15,129 bases of DNA from assembly GCA_964420455.1 (NCBI GenBank), contig CAYQTO010000086.1:1-15129 (forward strand), written 5' to 3'. The notes beneath the pieces are model-generated. The model did not search any database, had not been told where the DNA came from, and saw only the letters and a program-made list of their open reading frames with translations. This DNA is from CAYQTO01 sp964420455. GTDB lineage: Bacteria; Sumerlaeota; Sumerlaeia; SLMS01. Every line of letters starts with the position of its first letter. Positions within the stretch are counted from its first letter, which is position 1. Of this stretch, positions 1-8,400 are shown piece by piece. The translations under genes and the position numbers were made by a program.

Positions 1-549
1 ACCGGCGGCGCCCTTCGTCTCCGCGGCTCCAACTCCGGCGGCGGCGGCTCCGTCTTCAGCCATGGCTATGTTTACGGCGACCTACGCCTCGAGGTGGAGT
101 TCGAGATCACCGACGGCTCCATCGCCCCCAACTCCGCCCTCACCGGCGAAGCCAATTTCGAAATCCGCCTCCGCGAGGGCTCCCGCGGCTACTCGCTCAC
201 CTTCTACAGTGACGCCTCCGACGCCGCCCGCCGCAACCGCGTCGTCCTCCGTCGCACCAACGAATGGTCCACCATCAATGGCCTCAGCGAAGAGATCGGC
301 ATCGCCACCGGCGACCGTTTCCGCGTGGAGGCCATCGCCGAGGGCGACACGCTTACCTACCGGATTTACAAGAATGGCGGGGTGACACCGATCGTCGACT
401 GGACCACCACCGACGACCAGCACAACGTCGGCTGGGTGCGCGTGGGAACCTACAACATGACCGAGGCGCGCGTGGATCACCTCGCCGTCGGCGGCGCCGA
501 GTGGGCCGGCGCGGGACCCCTCGCCGCCCAGAACTGGATTCTCTACTAG
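1..549 (+). CDS. C-terminal part of a concanavalin/LamG-like domain protein (5' end outside window)
   Basis: The frame is open from the first base to a TAG at 547-549, giving 182 residues of a longer protein. A methionine read at base 94 would be an internal GTG, so I do not treat it as the start. The visible part alternates charged and hydrophobic beta strands (DLRLEVEFEI near residue 27, FEIRLREGSRGYSLTFYSD, DRFRVEAIAEGDTLTYRIYKNG, VGWVRVGTYNMTEARVDHLAVGG). This is the pattern of a jelly-roll carbohydrate-binding or laminin-G-like domain, such as the 3-keto-disaccharide hydrolase/LamG superfamily. No catalytic residues can be assigned and the fold call rests on strand pattern alone. The last residues (AAQNWILY) form a short aromatic tail after the domain, similar to tails on two other genes here. 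Export is likely from the domain type, but any signal peptide would lie upstream of the window. The stop is 17 bases from the convergent MATE gene. Confidence 0.8.
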   Translation, partial: TGGALRLRGSNSGGGGSVFSHGYVYGDLRLEVEFEITDGSIAPNSALTGEANFEIRLREGSRGYSLTFYSDASDAARRNRVVLRRTNEWSTINGLSEEIGIATGDRFRVEAIAEGDTLTYRIYKNGGVTPIVDWTTTDDQHNVGWVRVGTYNMTEARVDHLAVGGAEWAGAGPLAAQNWILY

Positions 550-566
550 GGCCAACGCCGACGCCG

Positions 567-1976
567 TCACACGGCGATCTGTGTCCAGCGTCCCCGGAAG
601 AACACCACGGCCAGGACACCGGCCGCCACCATCAGCTGCGCCGCCATGGCGATCATGGCCCCCGGCGCTCCCATGCCGGCCCCAACCGCCAGGCCATACG
701 CCAGCGGCAGGAACACGCCCCACTGGGCCACCACCGTCGTGACCATCACGGTCCGCGTGGCCCCGGCCCCCTGGAGCGCCTTGCCCATGATCGTGTTCAC
801 CGACTCGAGCAACTGATACCCGCCAACAATCAGCACGAGCAACGCGGCCATTTCCGCGACCGCCGCGTTCAGCTCCTCTGCTCCGTTTCCCTCGTCGAGG
901 AACAGGCCCACCAGCGGGCCGCGAAGGAGGATCATGGCGATGCCGACGAGGACCATGAGCCCGCCGCCGACGGACCAGCAGGCGAGGGCGCTCCGGCGTG
1001 CGTCCCTGGGATGCTCCGCGCCCAGAAACTGGCTGACAAGCGTCGCCGCCGCGATCCCGAAGCCGAGGCTCGGCAGGTAGGTCAGGTATCCCACCTGCCT
1101 CGCAATCGTCGTCGCCCCGAGCGACACTCCGTCGTCAGGCACCCGCGCCACGATCACCATGAACAGGAACATCCCGATGGAGGTGAAGAACTGCTGGACG
1201 AAGACGGGCCAGGCGAGTGCCCCCAGCCGCCGTTGCGTTTCCATCGAGAGCGAGCCCGCAAAGGCAAACACGCCGTAGCGCCGTCTATACGTCCGCCGGA
1301 ACAGAACCGCAAGAAACCCCAGGAAGCCGAGAATCACCGCGAGGGTCTGTGCCAGCCCCGCCCCCGCGATGCCCATCGCCGGCATCCCCAGCCGCCCACC
1401 CACCAGCACCCAGCACAGCACCGCATTCACGACAAGCACCCCGCCGTAAACGTAGGCGGGCAGGTGCGGCCGCCCGATCGCATTGAAGAAGCCGATCATC
1501 GTCAGGATCGCGATCAGAAACGGAATCCCCGGCAGCCGGTAATGGAAGTAGGCGGTGGCGAGGCGGGTGACGCGCTCGCTCTCGGCGGAGGAGAAAAGCC
1601 ACGGCCCGGCAAATGCCAAGCCCGCGGCGAGCGGAACCCCGAGGACGAACGCCAGCACCAGCGCGTTGTCCAGCACGACGCCCACGGCGCGAAAGTCCCC
1701 CTGGCCATAGCGCCGCGCCGCAATCGACTGGGCCGCGATCTCCAGTGCGTGAAAGGACAACACCAGCACCAACGAGAAGGTCCCTGCGAGCCCGATTGCC
1801 GCCAGCCCCTCCGCCCCCAGCTCCTGGCCCACGATCAGGAATTCCGCCACCAGCCCCAGAAAAATCACCACATAGGCCGCCGCCACCGGCACCGCCAGCT
1901 TGATCGACCGCGCGTAAATTTCCCGCAGCGAGGTGTTTTCCACGAAGACCGCCCGTTGGGCTCCAAGAGGGTGCAA
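567..1976 (-). CDS. MATE family multidrug/metabolite efflux transporter
   Basis: The product of about 469 residues is an inner-membrane protein with roughly 12 hydrophobic segments in two similar halves, as in the MATE (multidrug and toxic compound extrusion) family. These antiporters expel cationic drugs or metabolites in exchange for Na+ or H+. Family features are visible: an N-terminal LREIYARSIKLAVP segment leading into helix 1, the ALEIAAQSIAARRYGQGD stretch after helix 2, and the second-half equivalent LGFGIAAATLVSQFLGAEHP. Length is normal for the family (about 440-470). Substrate cannot be told from sequence. The start is uncertain: TTG at 1976 has a G-rich stretch six bases upstream, while an in-frame GTG at 1943 would give MENTSLREI, which also suits the family. 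An in-frame stop at 2004-2006 prevents further extension. The gene is convergent with the partial gene at 1-549 and divergent from the UDP-glucose dehydrogenase gene. Confidence 0.93.
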   Translation of the reverse strand: MHPLGAQRAVFVENTSLREIYARSIKLAVPVAAAYVVIFLGLVAEFLIVGQELGAEGLAAIGLAGTFSLVLVLSFHALEIAAQSIAARRYGQGDFRAVGVVLDNALVLAFVLGVPLAAGLAFAGPWLFSSAESERVTRLATAYFHYRLPGIPFLIAILTMIGFFNAIGRPHLPAYVYGGVLVVNAVLCWVLVGGRLGMPAMGIAGAGLAQTLAVILGFLGFLAVLFRRTYRRRYGVFAFAGSLSMETQRRLGALAWPVFVQQFFTSIGMFLFMVIVARVPDDGVSLGATTIARQVGYLTYLPSLGFGIAAATLVSQFLGAEHPRDARRSALACWSVGGGLMVLVGIAMILLRGPLVGLFLDEGNGAEELNAAVAEMAALLVLIVGGYQLLESVNTIMGKALQGAGATRTVMVTTVVAQWGVFLPLAYGLAVGAGMGAPGAMIAMAAQLMVAAGVLAVVFFRGRWTQIAV

Positions 1977-2157
1977 GAACGACCCCCGGCCTGCCGTGAG
2001 GGGTCAACGACGATGCCCCCCGGGTAAACCGCCCCTACCGCCGGCCCCATGCCCATCGGCCCTTTTCCGGTTGAGCCCGTTTCCTCCGGTTTTCACATTC
2101 CGGCGGTTTCAAGTCCTCACGGCCCCCCAAGAGCCCCACCTCCCGCTGGAGTCCTCC
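1977..2157. promoter_or_regulatory. Divergent intergenic region between MATE gene and ugd
   Basis: These 181 bases separate two divergently transcribed genes, so at least one promoter for each must lie here. On the plus strand TTGAGC (2071-2076) and CACATT (2094-2099) are spaced by 17 bases and match the sigma-70 boxes only partly (4 of 6 and 3 of 6). Three CCGG-containing short repeats fall at about 2065-2105. GGAG at 2148-2151, six bases before the ATG at 2158, is a good ribosome binding site for ugd. No operator is recognisable. Confidence 0.3.
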
Positions 2158-3489
2158 ATGAACGTTTGTGTAATCGGAACCGGGTATGTCGGTCTGGTGA
2201 CCGGCGCCGTCTTCGCCGACCTCGGCAACGACGTCATCTGCGTCGACAACAACGAGGAAAAGGTCCGCAAGCTCCGCGACGGCATCATGCCCATCTACGA
2301 GCCCGGACTCGAGGAAATGGTCCGGCGAAGCATGGAGGACGAGCGCCTCTCCTTCACCACCGACACGGCGGAAGGCGTCACGCGCTCCGACGTCATCTTC
2401 ATCGCCGTGGGCACCCCCCCCGCCCCCGATGGCTCCACCGACCTCAGCTACGTCGAATCCGCCGCCAAGGCCATCGCCGCCAGCATCGACAAGTACAAGA
2501 TCATCGTCAACAAGTCCACCGTGCCACCCGGCACCGGCGATTTCGTCCGCACCACCATCGAGCACAACAAGCGCCGCAAGGTCGACTTCGACGTCGTCTC
2601 CAACCCCGAGTTCCTCCGCGAGGGCTCCGCCATCAAGGACTCCCTCGATCCCGACCGCATCGTCATTGGCGCCCCGTCCCAAAACGTCGCCATGGCCCTC
2701 CTCGAGCTCTACTCCCCCCTCGAGGCTCCCATGCTCATCACCGACGTTCCCTCCGCCGAGATGATCAAGTACGCCTCCAATGCCTTCCTCGCCACCAAGA
2801 TCAGCTTCATCAACGCCGTCGCCAACATCTGCGAATCGGTCGGGGCCGACGTCACCCACGTCGCCAAGGGCATGGGAAGCGACAAGCGCATCGGCAAGGA
2901 GTTCCTCATGGCCGGGCTCGGCTACGGCGGCTCCTGCTTCCCCAAGGACACCCTTTCGTTGATCCACACGGCCAAGAAGTTCGGCGAGACCTTCGAGATC
3001 CTCGAATCCGTCGTCCGCACCAACGAGGCGCGGGTGCCCCGTTTCATCAGCCGCGTCGTCGATCGCTTTGGCGACGTCAAGGGCCGGCGCTTCGGCGTCC
3101 TCGGCCTCGCCTTCAAGCCCGACACCGACGACATGCGCGACGCCAAGTCCGTCGAGGTCATTAACGCCCTCGCCGAAAAGGGCGCCCTCTTCAGCGTCTA
3201 CGACCCCATCTCCATGGAAAACGCCAAGCCCATGCTCCCCGCCAACGTCGACTACAAGGACAACCCCTTCGACGTTGCCGATGGCGCCGACGCCCTCATC
3301 ATCATGACCGAGTGGAAGGAGTTCAAAGGCCTCAAGCTCGAGAAGCTCCGCGACAACATGAAGCAGCCGATCATCTTCGACGGCCGCAACATGTACGAGA
3401 TCGATCGGATGCAGCGCCTCGGCTTCGAGTATATCTCCGTCGGTCGCCGCGCGACCAACGTGCCCCAGGCGGTTTCCTCCGCCTCGTGA
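2158..3489 (+). CDS. ugd: UDP-glucose 6-dehydrogenase
   Basis: This cytoplasmic enzyme oxidises UDP-glucose twice with NAD+ to UDP-glucuronate, a precursor of capsule, exopolysaccharide and modified lipid A sugars. The 443-residue protein is of normal length. It begins with the Rossmann motif GTGYVG (residues 7-12), followed by the acidic VDNNEEK at the end of beta 2. The family signature STVPPGTG follows, then EFLREGSAIKD and the catalytic motif GYGGSCFPKD. The nucleophilic cysteine falls at residue 260, the same number as in characterised bacterial enzymes. The C-terminal UDP-binding domain shows LGLAFKPDTDDMRDA. The start at 2158 is chosen because GGAG lies six bases upstream and the product then begins exactly at the first Rossmann strand; a longer frame reading back to 1933 has no such support. 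The gene stands alone, with no sugar-polymer genes nearby, and its stop is seven bases from the convergent secreted-protein gene. Confidence 0.97.
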   Translation: MNVCVIGTGYVGLVTGAVFADLGNDVICVDNNEEKVRKLRDGIMPIYEPGLEEMVRRSMEDERLSFTTDTAEGVTRSDVIFIAVGTPPAPDGSTDLSYVESAAKAIAASIDKYKIIVNKSTVPPGTGDFVRTTIEHNKRRKVDFDVVSNPEFLREGSAIKDSLDPDRIVIGAPSQNVAMALLELYSPLEAPMLITDVPSAEMIKYASNAFLATKISFINAVANICESVGADVTHVAKGMGSDKRIGKEFLMAGLGYGGSCFPKDTLSLIHTAKKFGETFEILESVVRTNEARVPRFISRVVDRFGDVKGRRFGVLGLAFKPDTDDMRDAKSVEVINALAEKGALFSVYDPISMENAKPMLPANVDYKDNPFDVADGADALIIMTEWKEFKGLKLEKLRDNMKQPIIFDGRNMYEIDRMQRLGFEYISVGRRATNVPQAVSSAS

Positions 3490-3496
3490 AGCGCCG

Positions 3497-4528
3497 CTAC
3501 CAGATCAGGAACTGAGAGGGAATCCCCCCGTCCACCCGGGGGGATTCGCCGTTTCCGGAATCGAGCGGGGCCGGCGCCCCGTCCTGATAGAGCGCGATCC
3601 GGTCGATCGCCAGGCCGTTCGACCTCCCGGAAATCCGAAACACATGGAGCCCCGCCGCCAACTCGTACGACGGGTTGCTGTCGATGTTCTTCTCGAAGAA
3701 CGTGCTCCAGGTCCATTCCTTGCCGCCGTCGGCGCTGCCGTGAAAGGTCTTCACCCACGGCCCGTCGTTAAGTTGCGTCCAGCAGTCGTTCTCCTCCGTC
3801 TGGTCCGGCGCGTTGTGCTCCATCCGGAGCCGCAGCCGGTAGGTCCCCGGGTTGCTCACCAGGATCTCGTACTCGAGCACCCCCTGGCCGGGCTGGCCAA
3901 AAAGGTTGGGCCCCGCCCATCGGTACCCCCCCGTGCCCGTATATCCGGGGACCGACATGTCGAGAACCCAGTCGCCGGCGAGCGGCGCGGACTCGACCTC
4001 GAAGACCACCAGCCCTGCCTGCTCGATGAAGGCGCCGGTCCGCGGCAGTGGTGGCGGCGGCAGCGGCGTCGGTGTTGGACTCGGTGTCGGTGTTGGACTT
4101 GGTGTCGGTGTCGGCGTCGGCGTCGCGTTCGGGTCGATGAAGGTCACATCGATCTCGTACTCGCCGAAGGAGAAGCCCTCGCCGTTGTTGCCGGTGAAGG
4201 CCTCCGCCCCGTAGCGATGCGTGCCGAGGGGCGGTGTCCACGCATTGTAGTCGCCGTTGTCATCCCCGGCGAAGGCATACGGCTCGGCGCCTTCGGTGCG
4301 GAACTCCTCGCCGTCCAGGGTGAAGACCACGCTTTCCACAAAGCCGCTGACTTCCGCGCGGATGTTCAACTCCCGCGTGGGCAACGTCCCCAGGTCGATC
4401 ACGTCATCGTCTTCGAGGGTTTGGAGGTCCTCGTCGGTGTCGGCGCGGACGAGGATCAGGTTGTCGACGCGTTGGGCGGTGACCGTCGCGGCCATCAGGA
4501 GGCTGGCGCAGGAGAGCAGCGTGCGCAT
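3497..4528 (-). CDS. Secreted two-domain protein with Pro-Thr linker and CBM6/35-like domain
   Basis: The 343-residue product starts with a Sec signal peptide (MRTLLSCASLLMAATVTAQ, cleavage likely near residue 19). Residues about 20-132 form a beta domain with LEDDDVIDLGTLPTRELNIRAE and GDDNGDYNAWTPPLG. I recognise this as an Ig-like module seen in extracellular proteins of several phyla, where it often sits beside carbohydrate-binding domains. Residues about 134-162 are a Pro-Thr/Pro-Ser linker. Residues about 165-318 resemble a CBM6/35-type jelly roll: an EVESAP strand, a GYTGTGGYRWAG loop, GVLEYEILVSNPGTYRLRLRME, and the closing HVFRISGRSNGLAIDRIALY. No catalytic domain is present, so it probably binds rather than cleaves a polysaccharide. 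It ends with the aromatic tail IPSQFLIW. GGGAG lies seven bases before the ATG and partly within a hairpin (see 4538-4569). It is third in line after dnaE and the TSUP gene. Confidence 0.85.
   Translation of the reverse strand: MRTLLSCASLLMAATVTAQRVDNLILVRADTDEDLQTLEDDDVIDLGTLPTRELNIRAEVSGFVESVVFTLDGEEFRTEGAEPYAFAGDDNGDYNAWTPPLGTHRYGAEAFTGNNGEGFSFGEYEIDVTFIDPNATPTPTPTPSPTPTPSPTPTPLPPPPLPRTGAFIEQAGLVVFEVESAPLAGDWVLDMSVPGYTGTGGYRWAGPNLFGQPGQGVLEYEILVSNPGTYRLRLRMEHNAPDQTEENDCWTQLNDGPWVKTFHGSADGGKEWTWSTFFEKNIDSNPSYELAAGLHVFRISGRSNGLAIDRIALYQDGAPAPLDSGNGESPRVDGGIPSQFLIW
3520..3547. terminator. Candidate bidirectional terminator between ugd and convergent gene
   Basis: GAATCCCCCC (3520-3529) and GGGGGGATTC (3538-3547) form a perfect 10-bp inverted repeat with an 8-base loop, 30 bases after the ugd stop. 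It lies inside the last codons of the convergent gene. There is no real T-run on either side, so it is either a Rho-independent terminator of non-classical form or a block against transcript read-through. The run of six C and six G is unusual because it must also encode protein. Confidence 0.4.
4065..4124 (-). repeat. 18-bp tandem repeat encoding the Thr-Pro/Ser-Pro linker
   Basis: Two almost identical 18-base units (4065-4082 and 4083-4100, differing at two positions) are followed by a third, diverged unit and further GTC-GGT/GGC triplets. On the minus strand they encode the repeating TPTPSP linker between the two domains of the secreted protein. Near-identity at the DNA level suggests recent slippage, so linker length may vary between strains. 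Confidence 0.8.
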
Positions 4529-4537
4529 GGCTCACTC

Positions 4538-4569
4538 CCGTGAAAAAGTCATCGCCCTCTTTTTCACGG
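4538..4569 (-). promoter_or_regulatory. Perfect 11-bp hairpin with a six-codon leader ORF before the secreted-protein gene
   Basis: CCGTGAAAAAG (4538-4548) and CTTTTTCACGG (4559-4569) are perfect inverted repeats with a 10-base loop, 9 bases upstream of the ATG at 4528. Read on the minus strand, the 3' arm ends in CGG, which overlaps the Shine-Dalgarno GGGAG, so folding could mask it. The loop contains ATG (4552-4550) opening a six-codon frame, MTFSRE, whose TGA (4534-4532) ends three bases before the start codon. The A/T-rich inner stem and lack of a T-run after it argue against an ordinary terminator for the upstream TSUP gene. A transcription-factor operator is another possibility. Confidence 0.5.
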
Positions 4570-4610
4570 AGGCTCCACACCGCCAACAAGAAAAGGACGC
4601 CGGACCCGGC

Positions 4611-5405
4611 TCAGGCCCCCATCACCCAGGCATCCACCCCGAGCAACTTCCCGCTGCTCAACAGGATCGAGATGATCAGGATCCACATGATCCAGCCCTC
4701 GCCCTTCTTCAGCGCGACCCAGCTCCCCATGTAGGCCCCGGTCACCTGGCCAAGGAACACCATCACTCCCTCGACCCAGCGGATCTCCAGACCGCTCACC
4801 CAAAAGATCCCGAACGCCAGCACGTTCAGCACGAGGATGAACACCAGCTTCACATAGTTCCCGCGCACGAGATCCATGCGGAACAGGTAGCCCATGAGCG
4901 CGAGGATGACGATGCCGGCACCGGCCTGGATCAGCCCCGCATAAATGCCGACGAGGAAAAAGGAGATCAGCGCCTGGTGCTTGCGGTGGCGGGGGAGTGG
5001 CGACCACGCATCGCTGTCGCCCCCCCTCTTGCGGAGCTTCGGCTTGGGCTTGAGGACGATGAGCACCAGCAGCGCGAGCATGATCACGCCGAGGACCTTG
5101 TCGAACGCCGTGGCGGGCACCTGCGCGGCAAACAACGCGCCGATCATGCACCCCACCAGCCCGGCGGCCGTCACCCGCCACGCCACATGGTCCTCGCGCA
5201 CGCCCCCCTGCCGAAAGCGCCAGATCGCCATCGAGTTCTGGGCGATCAGCCCGATGCGGTTCGTCGCGTTCGCCGATGTGCTCGACATGTCGCCGAGGAA
5301 AATCAGCGCCGGCAGCGTGAGCACGCTCCCGCCGCCACCCACCGTGTTCATCACCCCTGCCACCGTTCCGGCAGCGTACAGCAGCACCAGTGTCAGAAGG
5401 GACAA
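4611..5405 (-). CDS. TSUP (TauE/SafE) family anion permease
   Basis: The product of 264 residues is an inner-membrane protein with about eight hydrophobic segments in two repeated halves. Members of this family move sulfite, sulfoacetate, thiosulfate or other organosulfur and organic anions; the substrate here is unknown. Family marks are the first-half GVMNTVGGGGSVLTLPALI loop and NATNRIGLIAQNSMAIWRF, and the second-half equivalent GIYAGLIQAGAGIVILALMG followed by RGNYVKL. A charged cytoplasmic loop (KPKPKLRKRGGDSD) joins the halves, as is common. I place the start at TTG 5405 because AAGGAG sits six bases upstream and the protein then begins right at the first membrane helix. The longer frame to GTG 5498 would abut the dnaE stop and add a non-conserved hydrophilic leader. 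It follows dnaE in the same direction after 93 bases, so co-transcription is possible but functionally unexplained. Confidence 0.92.
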   Translation of the reverse strand: MSLLTLVLLYAAGTVAGVMNTVGGGGSVLTLPALIFLGDMSSTSANATNRIGLIAQNSMAIWRFRQGGVREDHVAWRVTAAGLVGCMIGALFAAQVPATAFDKVLGVIMLALLVLIVLKPKPKLRKRGGDSDAWSPLPRHRKHQALISFFLVGIYAGLIQAGAGIVILALMGYLFRMDLVRGNYVKLVFILVLNVLAFGIFWVSGLEIRWVEGVMVFLGQVTGAYMGSWVALKKGEGWIMWILIISILLSSGKLLGVDAWVMGA

Positions 5406-5411
5406 GCCAGG

Positions 5412-5417
5412 CTCCTT
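5412..5417 (-). promoter_or_regulatory. Ribosome binding site deciding the TTG start of the TSUP gene
   Basis: On the minus strand AAGGAG lies six bases upstream of TTG at 5405-5403. It is the strongest Shine-Dalgarno match near any possible start in this frame and is the reason for choosing the non-ATG start. Confidence 0.75.
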
Positions 5418-5478
5418 CGCGAGATAATGCCTATCCCACACCGCCGTTCCGCCGGGGCGAGCCCAAAGACGGCTGCCC

Positions 5479-5497
5479 TGCCCCAACGGCCGGGGCA
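5479..5497 (-). terminator. Weak hairpin just after dnaE
   Basis: TGCCCC (5479-5484) and GGGGCA (5492-5497) form a 6-bp stem with a 7-base loop directly after the dnaE stop codon (TAG at 5501-5499 on the minus strand). There is no T-run, so it may only reduce read-through into the TSUP gene or be chance in GC-rich sequence. Confidence 0.2.
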
Positions 5498-5498
5498 C

Positions 5499-8400
5499 CT
5501 ACCGAAAGTAACGCACCGTTGGCTGACCGGGCAGGTGACGCAACTCCTCCAGCATCTCGTCCTTGAGCAGCGCCCGGAACTCGCCGTTCAGCCGCCACTC
5601 CAGTTCGCCCGCCTTGTCGTGCCGCACCACCAGCCGCACCGGCCGCTTGCCGGGAAAGCGCGCGCACAACTGGCGCAACTCCCGCAGTGCCTCCATGCTC
5701 AAATTTGCACACGTATAGACAAGCTCGAGCCCGCTCGCCTCGTCGCGGAGTTCCTCCGCCGCCCGCACCTCGAAGATGTCCACGCTCGCCCGCCCCTGCC
5801 ATCGCGTGATCCGCCCTTTCAACTGCAGCACCCGGTCCGGCTCGATCAATGTCCGGTGCCGCTCATAGGACCGTGCGAACAACTTCACCTCGAAGGTCCC
5901 CTCCATGTCCTCCAGCGTCACGATCGCCCACGGGTTTCCCCGCTTGTCCTGGCGCAGCATCACGGTGGTCACGCACCCCAGCAGCAGCACATCGCGCGAG
6001 TCGTTGTCCGACGTCAGCTCCTCCGCCAGCTCGTTCAGCTGGCTGCTGGGCGTGTGGTTGAAGCTTTGCAATTCCACCGAGAACTTGTTGAGCGGGTGCT
6101 CCGAGAGATAGAAGCCAAGGAACTCCTTCTCGTAGCGGGCGCGGCTTTTCTCGTCCCAGTCCTCGGCTTCCGGCAGGGGGATTTCGTCGAATCCTGCGCC
6201 CGTGTCGTCGTCCACCTCGAACAGGTCCGGACCCGCGTTGGCGTTTTTTTGCCGGGCGGCCTCCATCAACTCCGGCAGCGCCTGCATGAGTGAGGCACGG
6301 TTCGGGTGCAGGCTGTCGAAGGCCCCCACCTTGATCAGCGCCTCGACCATGCGGCCGTTCAGGATCGTTGGGGGAATCCGGAACACAAAGTCCTGGAAGC
6401 TCCGGTACGGGCCGTTCTCGTCGCGCTCGTGGATCACCGCGTCCACAAACGCGTCGCCCACCGTCTTGACCGCGCCCATCGCATACCAGACCGTGTCGCC
6501 GTCCGGATTGAAGTACGCCCGCGACTTGTTGATGTCCACCGGGAGAACCTTCAGCCCGATTTCCCGCGCGTTCGTTACGTACTTCGCCAGGTTGTCCGTC
6601 GTGCTGCCGTGGATCTCGTTCGTCAGCAGTGCCGCCTGGAAATACGTCGGGTAGTTCGCCCGCAGGTACGCCGTCTGGAAGGTGATCACCGCATACGCCG
6701 CCGAGTGCGACTTGTTGAATCCGTAACCCGCGAAGGTCACGATGTTGTCCCAGATGTGGTTCGCCAGCTCCCCCTCGATGTTGTGCTTCTCCTTCGCCCC
6801 CGCGATGAATTGCACCTTCATCTTCTCCATCACATCGAGCTTCTTCTTTCCCATGGCCTTGCGGAGCACGTCCGCCTCGCCACGGGTGAAGCCGCACATG
6901 TCGATGGCCACGCGCATGACCTGTTCCTGGTAGAGGAAGATGCCATAGGTCTCGCGGAGGATCGGTTCGAGGACCGGATGGTCGTAGGCCACTTCGGCGC
7001 GCCCGTGTTTCCGGTCCACGTACATCATGTGCATGCCGGTCTTGAGGGGGCCGGGGCGGTAGAGCGCGAGGAGCGCCGTCAGGTCCGCGAACTCCGTCGG
7101 CTTCAGCGCCTTGACCAGCGTTGTCATCCCTGAGGATTCCAACTGGAAGACGCCGGCGGTCTGACCCCGGTGGAGGTTCTGGTAGGTCTTTTCGTCGATA
7201 TAGTTGATCGCGGCCCAGTCGACCTCGATCTTCTCGCGGTCGCGCAGCCAGTTCTCCACCCGCTGGATGATGGAAAGGTTCTTGATCCCGAGGAAGTCCA
7301 TCTTGAGCAGGCCCATCTCCTCGACCTGCGTCATGTTGAACTGCGTCAGCGGGAGGTTTTCCTTCGGCGTCTTGTAGAGGGGTATATACTCCGTGAGGTC
7401 GCGGTCGGCGATGACCACGCCGGCGGCGTGGGTCGAGGCGTGGCGCGTCATTCCCTCGAGCTTCACCGCGTAGTCCCAGATGCGGCGTGCGTCCGGGTCC
7501 CGGCTCACATGGTCGGAAAGCTCCCGGTTCTCCTCCATCGCCTTGCCCAGCGTGACCCCCGGCCCTTCCGGAACCATCTTGGCCAGCTTGTCCACATCGC
7601 CCAGGGGCACCCCCAGCACGCGGCCCACGTCGCGGATCGCCGCCTTCGCCTTCATCGTCCCAAAGGTGACGATCTGGGCCACGCACTCGTCGCCGTACTT
7701 CCGCCGGACGTAGTCGATCACCTCGCCACGGCGCTCGTCGCTGAAGTCGATGTCGATGTCCGGCATCGACACGCGGTCCGGGTTCAGGAACCGCTCGAAC
7801 AGGAGCCCGTGCTTTAGCGGACACAGCTGGGTGATGCCCGTGCAGAAGGCGACCACGGACCCGGCCGCGGAGCCGCGCCCCGGCCCCACCGGGATGCCCT
7901 CCCTCCGTGCGTGGTCGATGAAGTCCGCCACGATCAGGAAATACGCCGCGAAGCCCATGTTGGTGATCACGTCGAGCTCGAACCGGATGCGCTCGCGCAG
8001 CGCCTCGTCCTTTTCCGCCCGCTCGCCATAGCGCTCCCGCGCACCCTCCCACACGCACTTCTCCAGATATTGCTCCGCCGTCATCCCGTCGGGGCATGGA
8101 AACACCGGCAGGTGGTATTCCTTCTGCGGCAACCGCAGGTCGCACATCTCCGCCACCAGCCGCGTGTTCGTTACCGCCTCCGGATAGTCCCGGAACAGCG
8201 TCGCCATTTCCTCCGTCGACTTGATGTAGAACTCGTTGCTCGCGAACTTCATCCGGGTGGTGTCGGCCCGCACGCATCCCGTCTGCACGCACAGGAGCAC
8301 GTCGTGCAGGTCTGCGTCCTCGCGCCGCATGTAGTGGGCATCGTTCGCCGCGATCAGCCGAAGGTCGTGCTCGCGGGCGAGCTTCACCAGCCCTGCGTTC

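Noticed and set aside
562..576. CGCCGT-CAC-ACGGCG hairpin between the convergent genes at 549/567
   Set aside because: Only a 6-bp stem with a three-base loop and no T-run, overlapping the MATE stop codon; too common in GC-rich DNA to call a terminator.
264..2027. A 587-codon plus-strand frame opposite the MATE gene
   Set aside because: Composition is rich in His, Arg, Gln and Pro, and it overlaps the partial gene and MATE, both better supported.
4065..4124. Tandem repeat considered as a CRISPR or other array
   Set aside because: Units are directly adjacent without spacers and keep the reading frame of a Pro-Thr linker.
4257..6293. A 678-codon plus-strand frame across the secreted gene, TSUP and dnaE
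   Set aside because: It runs opposite three genes with clear family motifs; its translation is His/Arg/Pro/Gln-rich and compositionally noncoding.
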